A stretch of 64,000 bases of DNA from Poa pratensis (GCA_947311845.1 CAMZMU010000034.1:81988516-82052515), one strand, 5' to 3'. Positions 11,591-22,625 are shown, counted from the first letter of the stretch. The notes: generated from the letters alone by a model not told the origin. Made by a program: numbers and translations.

Positions 11591-13188
11591 TGATGACGTG
11601 AAACACACGTTCGTTGGGAGACCCCAAGAGGAAGGTATGATGTAGTCAGCAGCAAGTTTTCCCTCAGAAAGAAACCAAGGTTATCGAACCAGTAGGAGCA
11701 GCAACTCTTCAGAAGGTTGTCAACGGCGCCAGAAAAATAGCTGTCGCAGGGAGTCTGGACTGTTGACGTGGAATCTGCACACAACACAATCAAACTACTT
11801 TGCCCCAACGAAACAGTGAGGTTGTCAATCTCACTGGCTTGCTGAAAACAAAGGATTAAACGTATGGTGTGGAAAATGAGTATTAAATTGCAGAGAATGA
11901 AAAAGGAACAGTTTGCAGTTTGTGGTTGTTTAATCAGTGTAAAAGAATGGACCGGGGTCCACAGTTCACTAGTGGTGTCTCTCCATAAAAGATAACTAAC
12001 ATGTTGGGTGAACAAATTACAGCTGGGCAATTGACGAATAGTGAGCGCATGACAATGCATATACATGACATGTTGACTACTATGATATTTAATTGGGCAT
12101 TACGACATAATACATAGATCGTTATCCAACAGCATCTATGACTAATAATCCACCGCCGGGTTGTCATCCGAGTCCCCCGTTGGTATTAAGTTGCAAGCAA
12201 CGGATAATTGCATTAAGTAAAGTGCGTAATGTAAACAAACACATATGTCCGTGGACATAGCATCGTTAGGTTATCCCTAGTGGCAACAGCACATCCACAA
12301 CCTTAGAACTTTCTGTCACTGTCCCAGGTTAAACGGAGACATGAACCCACTATCTAGCATAAATACTCTCTCTTGGAGTTACAAGCATCTACTTGGCCAA
12401 AGCATCTACGAGTAACGGAAAGCATGCAAGATCTTAAATAACATATAAGATAGATTGATAATCAACTTGACATAATATTCAATATTCATCGGATCCCAGC
12501 AAACACAACATGTAGCATTACAATAATATGATCTTGATCATGTAGGGCAGCTCACAAGATCTAAACATGATGGCACAAAGTGGAGAGACAACCATCTAGC
12601 TACTGCTATGGACCCGTAGTCCAAGGATGAACTACTCACGCATCACTCCGGAGGCAGGCATGGCGATGTAGAAGCCTCCGGTGACGATTCCCCTCTCCGG
12701 CAGGGTGCCGGGAAGAGGTTCTGAACCCTCCCGAGCTAGGGTTGACGACGGCGGCGTCTCTGGAACTTTTCGTGGATATTTGCTCAGGTACTTAGGGTTT
12801 TCGCGTCGGGGGAATAAGTAGGCGAAAGGGCGGCGGCTGCGGACCCCCGAGGGGCCCACACCACCCCAGGGCGCGGCAGAAGGGGGGCCGCGCCCTGGTG
12901 CGTGTGGCCTCCTGGTGGCCCTCCTCTGCTCCTCCTTTGCTCCGTCAGGCGTGTTCTGGAAAAATAGGCACCCCCGTGTAGTTTCGTCCAATTCCGAGAA
13001 TATTTCCAGACTAGCTTTTCTGGAATACAAAAACAGCAGAAAACAGGAACTGGCACTTCGGCATCTTGTTAATAGGTTAGTCCCAAAAAAATGTATAAAA
13101 GTGATATAAAGTAGATGCAAAACATGTAGCAATTGGTATAAAACAAGCATGGAACATCAAAAATTATAGATACGTTTGAGACGTATCA
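11591..13188 (-). repeat. 5' LTR of the gypsy element
   Basis: 1598 bp, pair of 6284-7881. Transcription would start in this copy on the minus strand. Confidence 0.92.
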
Positions 13189-13193
13189 AGCAT

Positions 13194-13433
13194 TCATTTT
13201 TTGTCTTGATTAGTGTGTAGGGCCCTACCTCCTCCTCTAAACACACACTGGACCATTGCATGTAATTACCTCTTCATGTTTATTGGGCAAAACGGTTTTG
13301 CATGCAATATTTATTGTCTCGCCTAATAAATAGCCACACTTAACAAGGGAAATGTAAGGATTTTCCTTCCAATCAGCTACTGCCTTGGTCGCAGTGCTTC
13401 TACTAAAAGGCCTAATAATCTTGGACGGAGGAG
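13194..13433. mobile_element. Stowaway MITE, right half
   Basis: It ends GGACGGAGGAG followed by TA at 13434-13435. The reverse complement of this end matches the start at 6214 over about 25 bp (CTCC..CCGTCCA.GATTAT). Confidence 0.85.
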
Positions 13434-13435
13434 TA

Positions 13436-13801
13436 CCTCTTATAAAGCAAACCCCACTAAAATGTATTAACTATTTTTCTATTTCAACATGCAAGGTATT
13501 CGCATCACCCACTATTTTAGCCAATTCATTGTCCATGTCATCTCCACAAGCTAACAATACTTAATAATAGTACATCTTTCATGTAACCTATCCATGTCAT
13601 ATTTTTTCAGCTATATAATTATCCATGTCACTAATATTTTAGTCCTTAAATATGAAACAATTTCACATGAATTAAATTTATCATGTTGACTATTGTGATT
13701 AACTGAATGACTACTGAATATTTCATGCGTCTTATACCTATTCATTTACATAATAATTTATTAAAGAGATACCCGCTGCAATGTGCGGGTTATTTTTCTA
13801 G
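13436..13801 (+). mobile_element. Short Helitron, 5' end uncertain
   Basis: The 3' end is well formed: ACCCGC (13771-13776), an 8-nt loop, GCGGGT (13785-13790), 7 nt, then CTAG at 13798-13801 with a following T. A plausible 5' end, CCTCTTATAAAGC, directly follows the TA of the Stowaway MITE. It would need a TC-to-CC change or a start at 13438 without the usual preceding A. The true 5' end could lie elsewhere. Confidence 0.5.
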
Positions 13802-13929
13802 TAACATTAATGTTAGCGGATACTCCCTCCAGGTCAGAAATAGATATATTTTTTACATTGAGACATGATCTGGAGGATTTGCCTTTGAGCACTAATTTTA
13901 CTACTCTATAATAGAGCAATTCTTCATAC

Positions 13930-14295
13930 GCTTGTTGCCCGCGTGCATCCAAAGGAGCAGGATCAATGGTACCATTTGACCACTACATGTACCACCTTGT
14001 CGATCAAGGTGAGGTACCGAGTTCCGAGGACACCACGGTAATTTCACCCCTTAATAATTCCAAATGAAAAACTCATCTATTCTGATGGAACAAACTGTGA
14101 TCTTCCTCCGCCTCTATGACTCTATCTTTCTCACAAAATGGTATTAATTTGATTCTCCCTAGGCCCTTCCCAGTTCCTCTGGGATGCAACATTAACCAAT
14201 CAACCTAAAATGTTGAAATTCGCTTCTCTCCATAGGCCTGGAAAATCTCTGGTGTTCTTGCGTGGAGAGAAGGTCGAGCACTGACAAAGGTACAA
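13930..14295 (+). other. Two exon-like segments of an unknown gene
   Basis: An ATG at about 13964 opens a short frame (MVPFDHYMYHLVDQ) ending at a donor-like GTGAGG. A second segment follows an acceptor-like CCATAG near 14235, reads AWKISGVLAWREGRALTK and ends at a donor-like GTACAA near 14290. This looks like a fragment of a split gene carried into the region, but no family is recognised. Confidence 0.25.
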
Positions 14296-14426
14296 TTAAT
14301 TTCTAGCAAGGTACCACATGGCAAATGTGGTTAACAACCTAAACAAAAATAAAAACTTCGACCAAGGTGCAAAGAAAAATCATATATGTTATACAAAAAT
14401 GAAATTTAAAAGAAGTTCCAAATGTA

Positions 14427-14487
14427 CTCCCTCCAATCCTTGTTACTTTGCATATTAGGTTTGTTTTAAGTCAAACTTTTTAAAGTT
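14427..14487. mobile_element. Truncated Stowaway-like MITE end
   Basis: CTCCCTCCAATCC and the following AAGTCAAACTTT are typical of one Stowaway end. No matching right end was found. Confidence 0.45.
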
Positions 14488-14823
14488 AGACCCAATAGAT
14501 CTGGTCTGCGTTCGACTGTGTTCATGTGTTTACATGTTAGTTTTTTCCGATCCACGCTTTTGTTCATCGGTGACGTTTGATCATCTGGTGCGCTGGTCCA
14601 ATGGGGTCTTAGCACGATGACTTTTCGACCGTCTACTAGAACACAGTTTTTTCGACTCTGGTGAGAGAAGGGCCATGACAGCAACGCGCCTTCGGCTCGG
14701 TCCAGTGTTTGTTGTCATCACTAGGTGGTTTACGGATCTGGATGTATTTTGTGTTACTTCTTACATCATTTGTACTCTTGACACTGGATGAATAGATTAG
14801 AAGTTTTCTTGCAGAAAAAAAAA
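14488..14823 (+). mobile_element. Probable LINE 3' UTR with poly(A)
   Basis: About 330 bp ending in a run of nine A at 14815-14823, with the GGATCTGGATGTATTT and GATGAATAGATTAGAAG pattern common just before the tail of grass LINEs. No coding domain is retained and no target duplication was identified. Confidence 0.4.
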
Positions 14824-15001
14824 CAAGTATGATTTTGGGACAGAAACAAGCACTAACGTTACAAGTATTATTAAGTATAGTCTCATTAAGTAGTAGCATT
14901 GCAGTACATTCATGTTCGTGTTTGATGTGGTTAGCTCATTAATAGTCAAGTCTCTCAACAGCCCGCATAAAAAAGGTCCGTCAACAAGATTATTACTACT
15001 A

Positions 15002-15124
15002 CTCCCTCCGTTCTAAATTAATTGACTTCTATTTGTCCACACATGGATATATCTAGACATGTTACACGTATAGATACATCCACATGTGGACAAACGAAAG
15101 TCAATTAATTTGGAATGGAGAGAG
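15002..15124. mobile_element. Stowaway MITE, 123 bp
   Basis: TA at 15000-15001 and 15125-15126. The ends CTCCCTCCGTTC and GAATGGAGAGAG are inverted and share AAATTAATTGACTT internally. Confidence 0.85.
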
Positions 15125-15319
15125 TAGTATACATTCGAGCGCGAGGCAGAGCCTGTTCTGAATTTTATGAACAAAACAGGGACCTGATCGTTCTCGATGG
15201 CACCCACCACCCGGCACCCGCGATTGAAGAACCCTTTTACGTCGCTACAAAAGGGTTTAGAGTTCGGATGTTCGGATGTATTTACATGGCCTGCCACCAC
15301 CAAGTGAAAGTAACGGCTC

Positions 15320-16020
15320 CTAAAAAAAACACCGAACGAGCTTTGTGCCCCGTGTCCGGCGGCAGGGAAGGCGACGAACGCGTGGGAGGGGCACCTGCGT
15401 CGCAGGCAGCGGCAGCGGCGACGGAGGGGGCTGCAGCGAGGCCTCCTCGTCCGGACGCCGCGGGTCCTCGCCTTCGGCTTCGCCGTCCTCCTCCTCCTCT
15501 ATGATGGGCGCCTCGCCGGACGGCTTCTTCTTGATCGCCGGCTGGAAGGGCAGGTCAGGCGCGCTCATGAACCTGACGAGCGCAGGCACGTCGTCGGGCG
15601 GCCCCGGCGGCGGTGGGGACGGCGGGAGCTCGAGTGCGGCCGCCTGGGCGCCGGCGCCGCCGGAGGAGGACATGGCCGCGGCGGCCGAGGCGGAGTGGCG
15701 CAGCGTGCCCTCGTGCGCCTCGCCGCTGGCGTAGTCGGTGAGCGCGGCCCCGACGTTCTTGAGCGCGGCGGCGTGGCCGGCGTGCGCCTCCGACAGCGTG
15801 TGGCGCGCTTCGACGCCTGGGCACCGGCGCCGCCGGAGGAGGACATGGCCGCGGCGGAGTGGAGTAGCGTGCCCTCGTGCGCCTCGGCGTAGTCGGTGAG
15901 CGCGGCGCCGAAGTTCCTGAGCGCGGCGGCGTGGCTGACGTGCACCCCGACAGCGCGTGTCGCGCCTCGACGGACGCCCGCAGCAGGTTCTTCCGCTCCC
16001 GGCACCGCGCCCTCCGCGTC
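15320..16020 (-). pseudogene. DUF630/DUF632-type gene fragment (N-terminal part)
   Basis: The minus strand encodes RCRERKNLLRASVEARHAL, the hallmark start of the DUF630 domain found at the N-terminus of plant DUF630/DUF632 (NRG2/APSR1-like) proteins, then HAAALKNVGAALTDYA and a Pro-rich, acidic linker ending near 15320. The frame changes between the first two blocks, so it is broken. A segment of about 165 bp is duplicated in tandem (15643-15818 and 15819-15972), so HAAAL..GAALTDYA and MSSSGGAGAQ occur twice. The usual N-terminal MGC myristoylation start and the large DUF632 domain are absent. It may be a captured or truncated copy: a Helitron 3' end lies at 17649 and a hAT element at 16225. 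Family named with moderate confidence. Confidence 0.6.
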
Positions 16021-16224
16021 CTCAACCCATCGCGGCTCGCCTCACACTGTGGGCGGCGAGGACGACGCAGCTCAGCTCTGCCTACGATCAGTGGAACCAA
16101 ACTGGACCACCGTCTCGGGCTTCTCCACTTCCGTCGAACCGAACCACACATGCATACGAGACCAAAAACGCCGCCATCCTCCTCCTCCGGCCTGGATTCC
16201 GGCCACTGGAGGTGCCCTCCCCTC

Positions 16225-16982
16225 CAGGGGCGGAGCTGGGCCCCGGGCAACCTGGGCCATGGCCCGGGGCGCAGCAAAAGTTCTTGCTTACCATCTAGGA
16301 AAAAAATTATTTGGCCCGGGGCGCAGCCCAGGCCTGGCCCAACTCCCCCGCTTGCTAGCGAACGATCCAGCGACCATTCCTTCGTGTCGTCCTCGCTCGC
16401 TCGTCTCCTGCTGACCTGCTCGCGAGTCGCGACCCCGACCGAACGTCCGAACCCCTGACCTGCTGAGAAGCGCGCCGCCACCCGTCGCCGGTCGCGCAGC
16501 TCCGCCTCGGCGCTCCCTGCCGCCGAAGACGGAATTACGGCTTGCCGCGCCCGGGCCTCGGCCTCCCCAGACTCCGGCTTGCTCGCATCTCCTCCACACG
16601 GCGCCGCCCCCGTCGCCGCCCTTGCCTGGCCGCCGCCTCCTGGCTCCGGCAGGTCGAGTCCTCCGCAGCGCGCCGACTGGGGCTCCTGGCCAGTACCCTT
16701 CTCCGGCCCAAGGCTGCCCCTTGCAGCCCTTCCCAAGTCCCCATTAGCCATTGCTACGGCCTGAAGAAGCAACAGAACCAGGGAATGAGCTTCTAGGTTT
16801 GGTGCTCCTCCTTTTAGTTTTTTTTCTACATATTTTATGTATTTTCTTGACCATTAAGAATTGGAGTTGTAGTCATCTTTGCATTCATACCAAATTTCTA
16901 TGCCATTACTAGAGCTTTTTTTGAAGTTTTTTTGAGCCAAAATTTTGGCCCGGGTCTTGCTCAAATCCTGGCTCCGCCACTG
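16225..16982. mobile_element. Non-autonomous hAT element, 758 bp
   Basis: 8-bp target duplication CTCCCCTC at 16217-16224 and 16983-16990. Terminal inverted repeats: CAGGGGCGGAGCTGGG on the left and, read inward from the right, CAGTGGCGGAGCCAGG. The interior is a GC-rich passenger (16326-16760) with a long but unsupported minus-strand open frame, followed by an AT-rich stretch. No transposase is visible. Confidence 0.85.
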
Positions 16983-16990
16983 CTCCCCTC

Positions 16991-17619
16991 TGCCTCGAGA
17001 TCCTCCGGTGGTGCCCTCCCTTCTACCTCGAGATCCGTCGGCGTCCCCAATTCCCATCTCCTCAATCGCGAGCGGTCAGCGGCATCGTTCGGAGTAACGG
17101 TGGCGGCGGGCTCACGGCCGGCTGGGGGTACCGTGCGGCCACAGGCAGGAAGACCTCCTCGGCGAAGGATAGATCGGCGAGCTGTGGTTGGGTTTCCCGG
17201 ACACTACCCGGCACCGCTCTCTCTCCTGCCGTTTGCGCGCCTTCGCGTGCTCGAGCTGCGGGGCTGCTACCTCCTCTGCTAGGGGATTGCTCGACATGCT
17301 CGAGAGGATCGTCTGCCACAATTCTACGGTGCGATTGTGTAATGTTTCCCAGTCGCAATTCTGACAGTACTGACACATTTTGTTGTTTGTGAAACTCTCG
17401 TGGTGTGATCCCCAAGAGTCTATGGAGTACGCAGAGCTATGAATCATGCTCTGTTTGGTTCATCCGTTTGGTTCATCTACAACTATTGGGCCAGAAGTGT
17501 TCTGGCTGGGCTGCTCACGCTCTCACACTCAAAATATTTTGCTTTATTTTCTTTTTGCAAAACGATTTGACAAATCAGTTTTACAAAATGGAGGTGAATG
17601 TTTAACAAAACATTTCGGT
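16991..17619. other. GC-rich then AT-rich DNA before a Helitron end, no gene recognised
   Basis: GC-rich to about 17280, probably continuous with the sequence left of the hAT element. Short open frames on both strands have no recognisable family. Confidence 0.5.
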
Positions 17620-17649
17620 CCCGTTGCAACGCACGGGCATATTTCCTAG
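17620..17649 (+). mobile_element. Helitron 3' terminus
   Basis: Hairpin CCCGT (17620-17624) and ACGGG (17633-17637), 8 nt, then CTAG at 17646-17649 followed by T. The CCCGTTGCAACGCACGGG core is a frequent 3' end in grasses. The 5' end was not found; the element may carry the DUF630 fragment, but this is not shown. Confidence 0.6.
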
Positions 17650-17879
17650 TTGATGAAAAAAATAAGCTCTACAATACATGCGTCGTATCATTAAGTCATC
17701 AGCTAATTAATTAGTCAAGTGCTAGATGAGTTTTTCACGGGCTTGTGTTGATTTTTCATATCTAACTGAACCCACTTTCTAATAATTGAAACATTTGTTT
17801 CCGAAAAGGAGGGCAACTCCGAGTCTCAACATCAACGGTGAACTTAGACAGTGATTATTGCAAGTAGTATTAGCTTTCT

Positions 17880-18150
17880 ACAACCAGATTACACACCTAT
17901 GAGCAAAACAAAAAATCCCTATTAAGATTACATCAATCACTTGTGCATTGCTAATCCTATTATTAGGCTCCCAACATATCAAACTGTCTCTAGATAGCTG
18001 CAACCTGAGTCCATTATAGCCCGCTAGCTCCTCGACACGCTGAACTATGGACGCCACAAGGATTCAGTGGGTCGACATATGGATAAGTAACCTACAAGAA
18101 ATTGGAAACTCTTTTATTTTTAAAACAATATCATCGCGGTAGATTTTCTA
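17880..18150 (-). pseudogene. LINE C-terminal remnant
   Basis: Resembles 57310-57610 and 31660-32000, which are 3' ends of minus-strand LINEs. The shared stretch includes GGATTCAGT, then CCTACAAGAAATT and the AAAACAATATCATC segment. Heavily decayed. Confidence 0.4.
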
Positions 18151-18869
18151 TTCTGTAAGCAGAATCTCGGTTGTTTGTACTATTACATGATTGCCAGTTG
18201 CCACAACGAACTGACGAAGCATGTCACGCTTAAGTTCAATCCGAAGAGCAAATGTCAGAACAATTTCATTTGGCTCTTTCGACTGAACTTTAGCAGCACG
18301 CATACTGAATGCGACATATCATGAACTGAGCCGAGGCCACAACTAGATGTCTCCATTGTTGGCAAACATATATCGTGCGCGAGGAACCAGTCGCAGCTAG
18401 CTACTAGGAGAGGTCGACACAAGATACAAGGCTTGACCATGTTATCCTTCTAATCTAGAAAGACTAGTTACTGACACCGCTCATTCGCAAGAATTAATCC
18501 AAACAATGCTACATTAGAATATTTTTAGTGCATCGGACATGCTGACAGAGGAAACGATCGCTTGGGTGTTAGGTGCGACTATCAAGTATACACATATGTG
18601 GGTTGCATTGTGCTCTTTTTGCCTTTGAGTATAATCTAGCTCAGTGAGGTGAATTTCCGGTGAATTTTTTTTTTACATATGTGAGAAGGCAACGATGGAC
18701 ACGCATCAGAACCTATCTTTTCTTATTGCCTATCTTTGAACGTACTAGAGGTAGGTGTGCCCAAGTAGGTGGGATATTAGAACTAATGCACTACAACGTG
18801 CACACCGTATATTTCCAACAAATTGAGGGAGTTTAGTTGGGGGAAATGATTGAGGCATTGGTTTTTATG
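18151..18869. other. No gene recognised
   Basis: AT-rich intergenic DNA with only short chance frames. Confidence 0.5.
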
Positions 18870-19464
18870 CCATAAAACAGGGTCTATAGGCGCATCTTAG
18901 AACCCGGGGTATCCACTTCAAGTGAGAAGATATGGGACCAGCCCTTCCCGCTGGCCGTGCCGAGCTCGCAACCGAGAGATCCCGCATGTAGCTCTCGTTA
19001 AAGAGATGCGCTGACAGCAGTCTCTGGAACTCCTCGGCATGGATGATTTTCCTTCTCGCGAACCAGATGACCATAGTGTGACTGCCACTCTCACAAAGGC
19101 GTCCCGTGATAAAGTCTCCATCATGGTAAATAGCCCGTGTTTTCCCGAGGGATCCCCATTCATGCTCACATGCTCAGCAAACCCCTCATCGGCCAACGCC
19201 CAGACCGGTCTTGCCATGGCACGGTTAAGCAGAGAGTACGTGCCTCCAGGAGTCCTCCGCTCCGCCGATAGATCATGCACTCGTCGCTGACATACGCGTA
19301 TGACACCGTAAATTCCCAGTGGGCAAAGACTGTCGGCCAACCGCCGTAAGAAAAGTCGAAGTTTCGAAAGAACCTGAAGTCCCATAGGCGCCGACAAGCC
19401 TTTCCTTCATTGTGCTTGTTAGATTCTGCAGCCCGCCCTTCTAGCCGGTCCTCCCATCTCAATT
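18870..19464 (-). pseudogene. LINE reverse-transcriptase C-terminal (zf-RVT) fragment
   Basis: In changing minus-strand frames one reads the order expected for the zf-RVT region of plant LINE ORF2: LQVLSKLRLFLRRLADSL, then SLLNRAMARPVWALADEG, then VAVTLW, then FARRKIIHAEEFQ. Several frameshifts make it non-functional. It faces opposite to the small LINE tail immediately to its right. Confidence 0.65.
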
Positions 19465-19473
19465 TCGTGTAGA

Positions 19474-19677
19474 CCAGGAAGTTGGCGGTGGAGTTCAGTT
19501 CTGCAGCCTTTCGACATGTTTCTCGTTCTCTTAATGAAGCGGCACACCTTATGGCCAGGCCTTTCTCGTTTTCTAGTCCAGGTTTTATCTCAGACCCTGC
19601 GCCGGATTTTATCCGGGATGCTTTGTGTATTGATGTGTTTTAATCAATAAAGTGCCGTGATTCTGTCAAAAAAAAAA
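19474..19677 (+). mobile_element. 5'-truncated LINE tail with poly(A) and TSD
   Basis: The end of the RNase H-like region (HVSRSLNEAAHLMARP through FIRDALCIDVF) is followed by a stop, a short 3' UTR with AATAAA, and ten A at 19668-19677. TCGTGTAGA occurs immediately left (19465-19473) and immediately after the A run (19678-19686), a 9-bp target duplication. Only 204 bp were integrated. Confidence 0.65.
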
Positions 19678-19686
19678 TCGTGTAGA

Positions 19687-21560
19687 TGAAGAGTCAGTAA
19701 GCTTATTTTTTTGAGAACTAAGAGTCGGTAAGCTTCTTTTTTTTAGGGGAACAGTAGGGTAAGCTGACCCGACAGTAAGAGTGCCCGACCATTTCTCTCT
19801 AAGCAAGGCTAGCCCAAGGCCCATGGTGACAAGGGCCAGTGCATCAACATGTGCGGCCATGAGTCAGACCTATTTTGAAAGCCCATTGTTGAAATCCTAG
19901 GCGTATTCATTGTGCAGGCCCGCTGGAGGACGCACCGCCACCGATGCCAGGTACGTACCGCGAGAGTGAGATGCAGCAGAAGGTATCCCAGATGCCAGGG
20001 CATGCAATGCAGCAGCAGCTTAGATGTGGCGACAAGACCAGACGTGAAGGAGCGCCCGGGTCGCAGGGATTCCAGGAGGAGGTGACCTGAATTATACAGT
20101 AGCATTTTTTCCTCGATGGTTGCGTATTCAATTCACTATGGCAGCCGTACGCCCGCGGGAGTACGTAGTTGACTTGAGGCCGGCCGGCAGCGGCAGGACG
20201 TTGAAGAGATGCTCCACAGAGACCGGGGGTCCTCCTCGACCCCTGACATGGCCATGCTCGTACGTACGGCACCTTTGATGTTCAATTAATCTCTATGGAT
20301 GAACGACTTGATGGAAACTAATATTACAAGAGCCGTCAAGTACCCAAGTGTGAACAAATCTGCTGCCAGCCTGAATTTTACTGAAAAATCTGCAAGGAAA
20401 TGCCTCTCTTGAATGATAATTTTAGCTTTTCAGCAATGGAAATTGTCGAGCATCCCAGTTCAGAAGGTGCTTGATCAAAGGCGAGATGTCCCTTCCGGTG
20501 CAGTTAGGGTTTGTTTTTGTGCTGCACAACCTCCAATTTGACAGCACACTGCTGCAACTGTTGAAAAAAAGCACAGTACGTGCTGCACATTGTTTTGTTA
20601 ATTTTCTTAAAGATTTGAATATATTACTGTTGGAGGTTTGGACGGGCCAGGGGGACAAGGTTATGGGCTGGCACGGGTGCGCAGCTAGCGCTGCATGCAT
20701 GGAGACGAGGGCGTGCGTCGCGTCGGAGCGGCAGAATCCGCATCAAATCACGGCGACCCGACTGGTCTGCGTCTGCGGCCGGGGATGCCACTGTTTTCGT
20801 GATGTGCATGCTAGCTGCGTTGTTCGGATCCTTCGTTGCTCGTGACTACTCCCATCCATACAGTATCCATCCTCTCACCACTATAGTCAGTGTACTGCAC
20901 GCACGCACAAGTCTGAGAGCCACCGGCCGGCCTCAACGGCCATCGTAGCCGTTGCATATGCGTTGCGGAAGGGACCGGCCGGCGGCGGCGGCGGCAATGG
21001 TTCAGGCGACCACTAGCAACAAAAACAAACCTTGTGACTTATCACTTGAAGCATTCTGAAACTTAAAACTCCACACTGCATTCAGTAAAACTGAAGGAGC
21101 TATGAAGACTGTGAACGGCATGTAGCTGCCCCTACCATGAAGGAGCTTTGGAGTTTCCGATTCAAAGTGCCCCTATACTACCATGCATGACGGGAAGAAG
21201 GAGGAAGCCGTACTGCTGGTATTGAAATCAGTGACGTAAAGCACGGGCATATGTACGTAGCACGGCAGATGTACGTAGGTAGTACAAGACGACCTCTGAG
21301 AAAAGTTGGGCGGGTAGAAGCTACCTCTAGCTAGCCACTATACGTACCTATCGTACTGTCACCTGACCTCTTGTACATCCATGGGACGAGGCGACAGCGA
21401 CACAAACACACGCTCTCGACCTCCATCTTGACTACCTTTAGAAGCTTGAATAAAATGGAAAACGTCTATTTAAATCTTGAACTGTAAATCGGGCGGATCG
21501 AACTGTGAAGTCGGAATTCCTGTCGTTCACATCATGAACTATTAAATCCCGGTCTAAACT
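19687..21560. other. No gene recognised
   Basis: Mixed DNA, GC-rich near 19900-20250 and 20880-21000 (a GGC run around 20980). Open frames are short and have no family signature; no repeat ends were found. Confidence 0.45.
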
Positions 21561-21819
21561 GGATGTTGGTCTATTTTTTAGGGCAAACTAATATTCTAAA
21601 TTGCTACTGCCGCTGACTAAATTGATCCACATGTCATATTCATCTTCTCTCCGGGGAACTCGCCGCCCACCTACAGATCGACGGAGAAAATGGTGGTGGA
21701 GCCGGGCACCTCGACGACGGGGCGACGCTAGAGCAAGGCGCGAGGTGGAGGTTGTCGAGGGAATCACGGGATGCAGGCGCATGAGGTGGAGGTTGCGTGG
21801 TAGCCGGCTGACGTTGCAT
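21561..21819. other. GC-rich block, no gene assigned
   Basis: Open in several frames on both strands, the expected result of high GC rather than coding. It runs into the degenerate tandem repeat at 21820. Confidence 0.4.
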
Positions 21820-22125
21820 GCATGGCAGAAGTGCGCTCGAGCTGGCAGGGCGTCGCCAGCGTGACGTGGAACCAGACCGCGATGCCCGTGGCGGAAGTAA
21901 GTAGGCGGCCACCGCATGTTGGAAGCAGGCCCGCAGCACGTGAGGCAGAAGTAGGCCGGCGCGGGTGGAGGCAAGTTCGCGACACGCGGGACAGAGGTAG
22001 GGCGGCAACAAGCATGGGTGGAGGTAAGGTCGCGGCGCAGAGGTAGGCCGGCGGCCCCGTTGGCTAGAGGCAAGCTCGTGACGCGGAGGTAGGGCGACAG
22101 CCGACACGGGTGTAGGCAAGCCCTT
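21820..22125. repeat. Degenerate GC-rich tandem repeat, about 60-bp unit
   Basis: About five imperfect units share GAGGTAGGGCGGC, a spacer, GGGTGGAGGCAAG and TCGCGACGCGG. The long frames on both strands here arise from the repeat. Confidence 0.6.
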
Positions 22126-22414
22126 CTTTTTTTAGATGGGGGAGAGAGATGGAGGAGCGACGCCAGGACAAGGTTTCTGGGTGCGCCCATTTGGAGATGG
22201 TTGCACAGGGCTTCTTCAACCAATACGGCTGGCAGCTTAGCTATAGACTAACATGCTAAAGCATAGGCTTCACATGCTAGTGGCTTTCTTTAGATAGTTG
22301 ATTCATGTTTCAATCTTATGTAATCCATGAGATGTAATAAGTTTGAATGATACTTTGCAATAAGTTAATAAAGATGGGGGGAGAGAGACAACGGCGGAGG
22401 TAGGAAAATTGTTT

Positions 22415-22437
22415 GGGGGGGGGGGGGGGGGGGGGGG
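22415..22437. repeat. G homopolymer, 23 bases
   Basis: An uninterrupted G run inside the hAT left end. Its true length may differ because such runs are hard to sequence. Confidence 0.8.
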
Positions 22438-22625
22438 CGGACAAAGAAGACAACTCACAAATGCCAGAAAAAAAGCCAAAAAGTGTGACAATGTGATGAC
22501 AAAATATATTTTTCATTAATTATACCACCATTCATTGAATAATTGTCTGAGAACAAAAGGATATACAATTGCATATTACTAGCTAACAAAAATCTAGACA
22601 ACAGGAGATAGAGCAACCAACTTTT

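Larger units (their letters stand above)
6284..13188 (-). mobile_element. Complete non-autonomous gypsy LTR retrotransposon
   Basis: The 6905-bp element has TG...CA ends, LTRs at 6284-7881 and 11591-13188, and a 5-bp target duplication AGCAT at 6279-6283 and 13189-13193. The transcript runs on the minus strand, with the primer site at 11579-11562 and a purine-rich tract at 7896-7882. The internal region of about 3.7 kb holds a short gag start and a degenerate protease but no reverse transcriptase, RNase H or integrase. It must therefore have moved with enzymes from a relative. The LTR termini (minus strand TGATACGTCTCAAACG) resemble the Fatima/Erika group of Triticeae gypsy elements; this is recalled, not searched. 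The LTRs differ at roughly ten positions by eye, so the insertion is young. Confidence 0.9.

Noticed and set aside
11212..12066. A 284-codon minus-strand frame
   Set aside because: Most of it is LTR and leader sequence read through; only the last 60 codons look like gag.
15555..16772. A 405-codon open frame on the minus strand
   Set aside because: It crosses the hAT boundary, is Arg/Pro/Ala-rich as expected from GC-rich DNA, and overlaps the true DUF630 frame in another register.
21588..22223. A 211-codon minus-strand frame rich in Pro, Arg and His
   Set aside because: Explained by the GC-rich tandem repeat; no domain.
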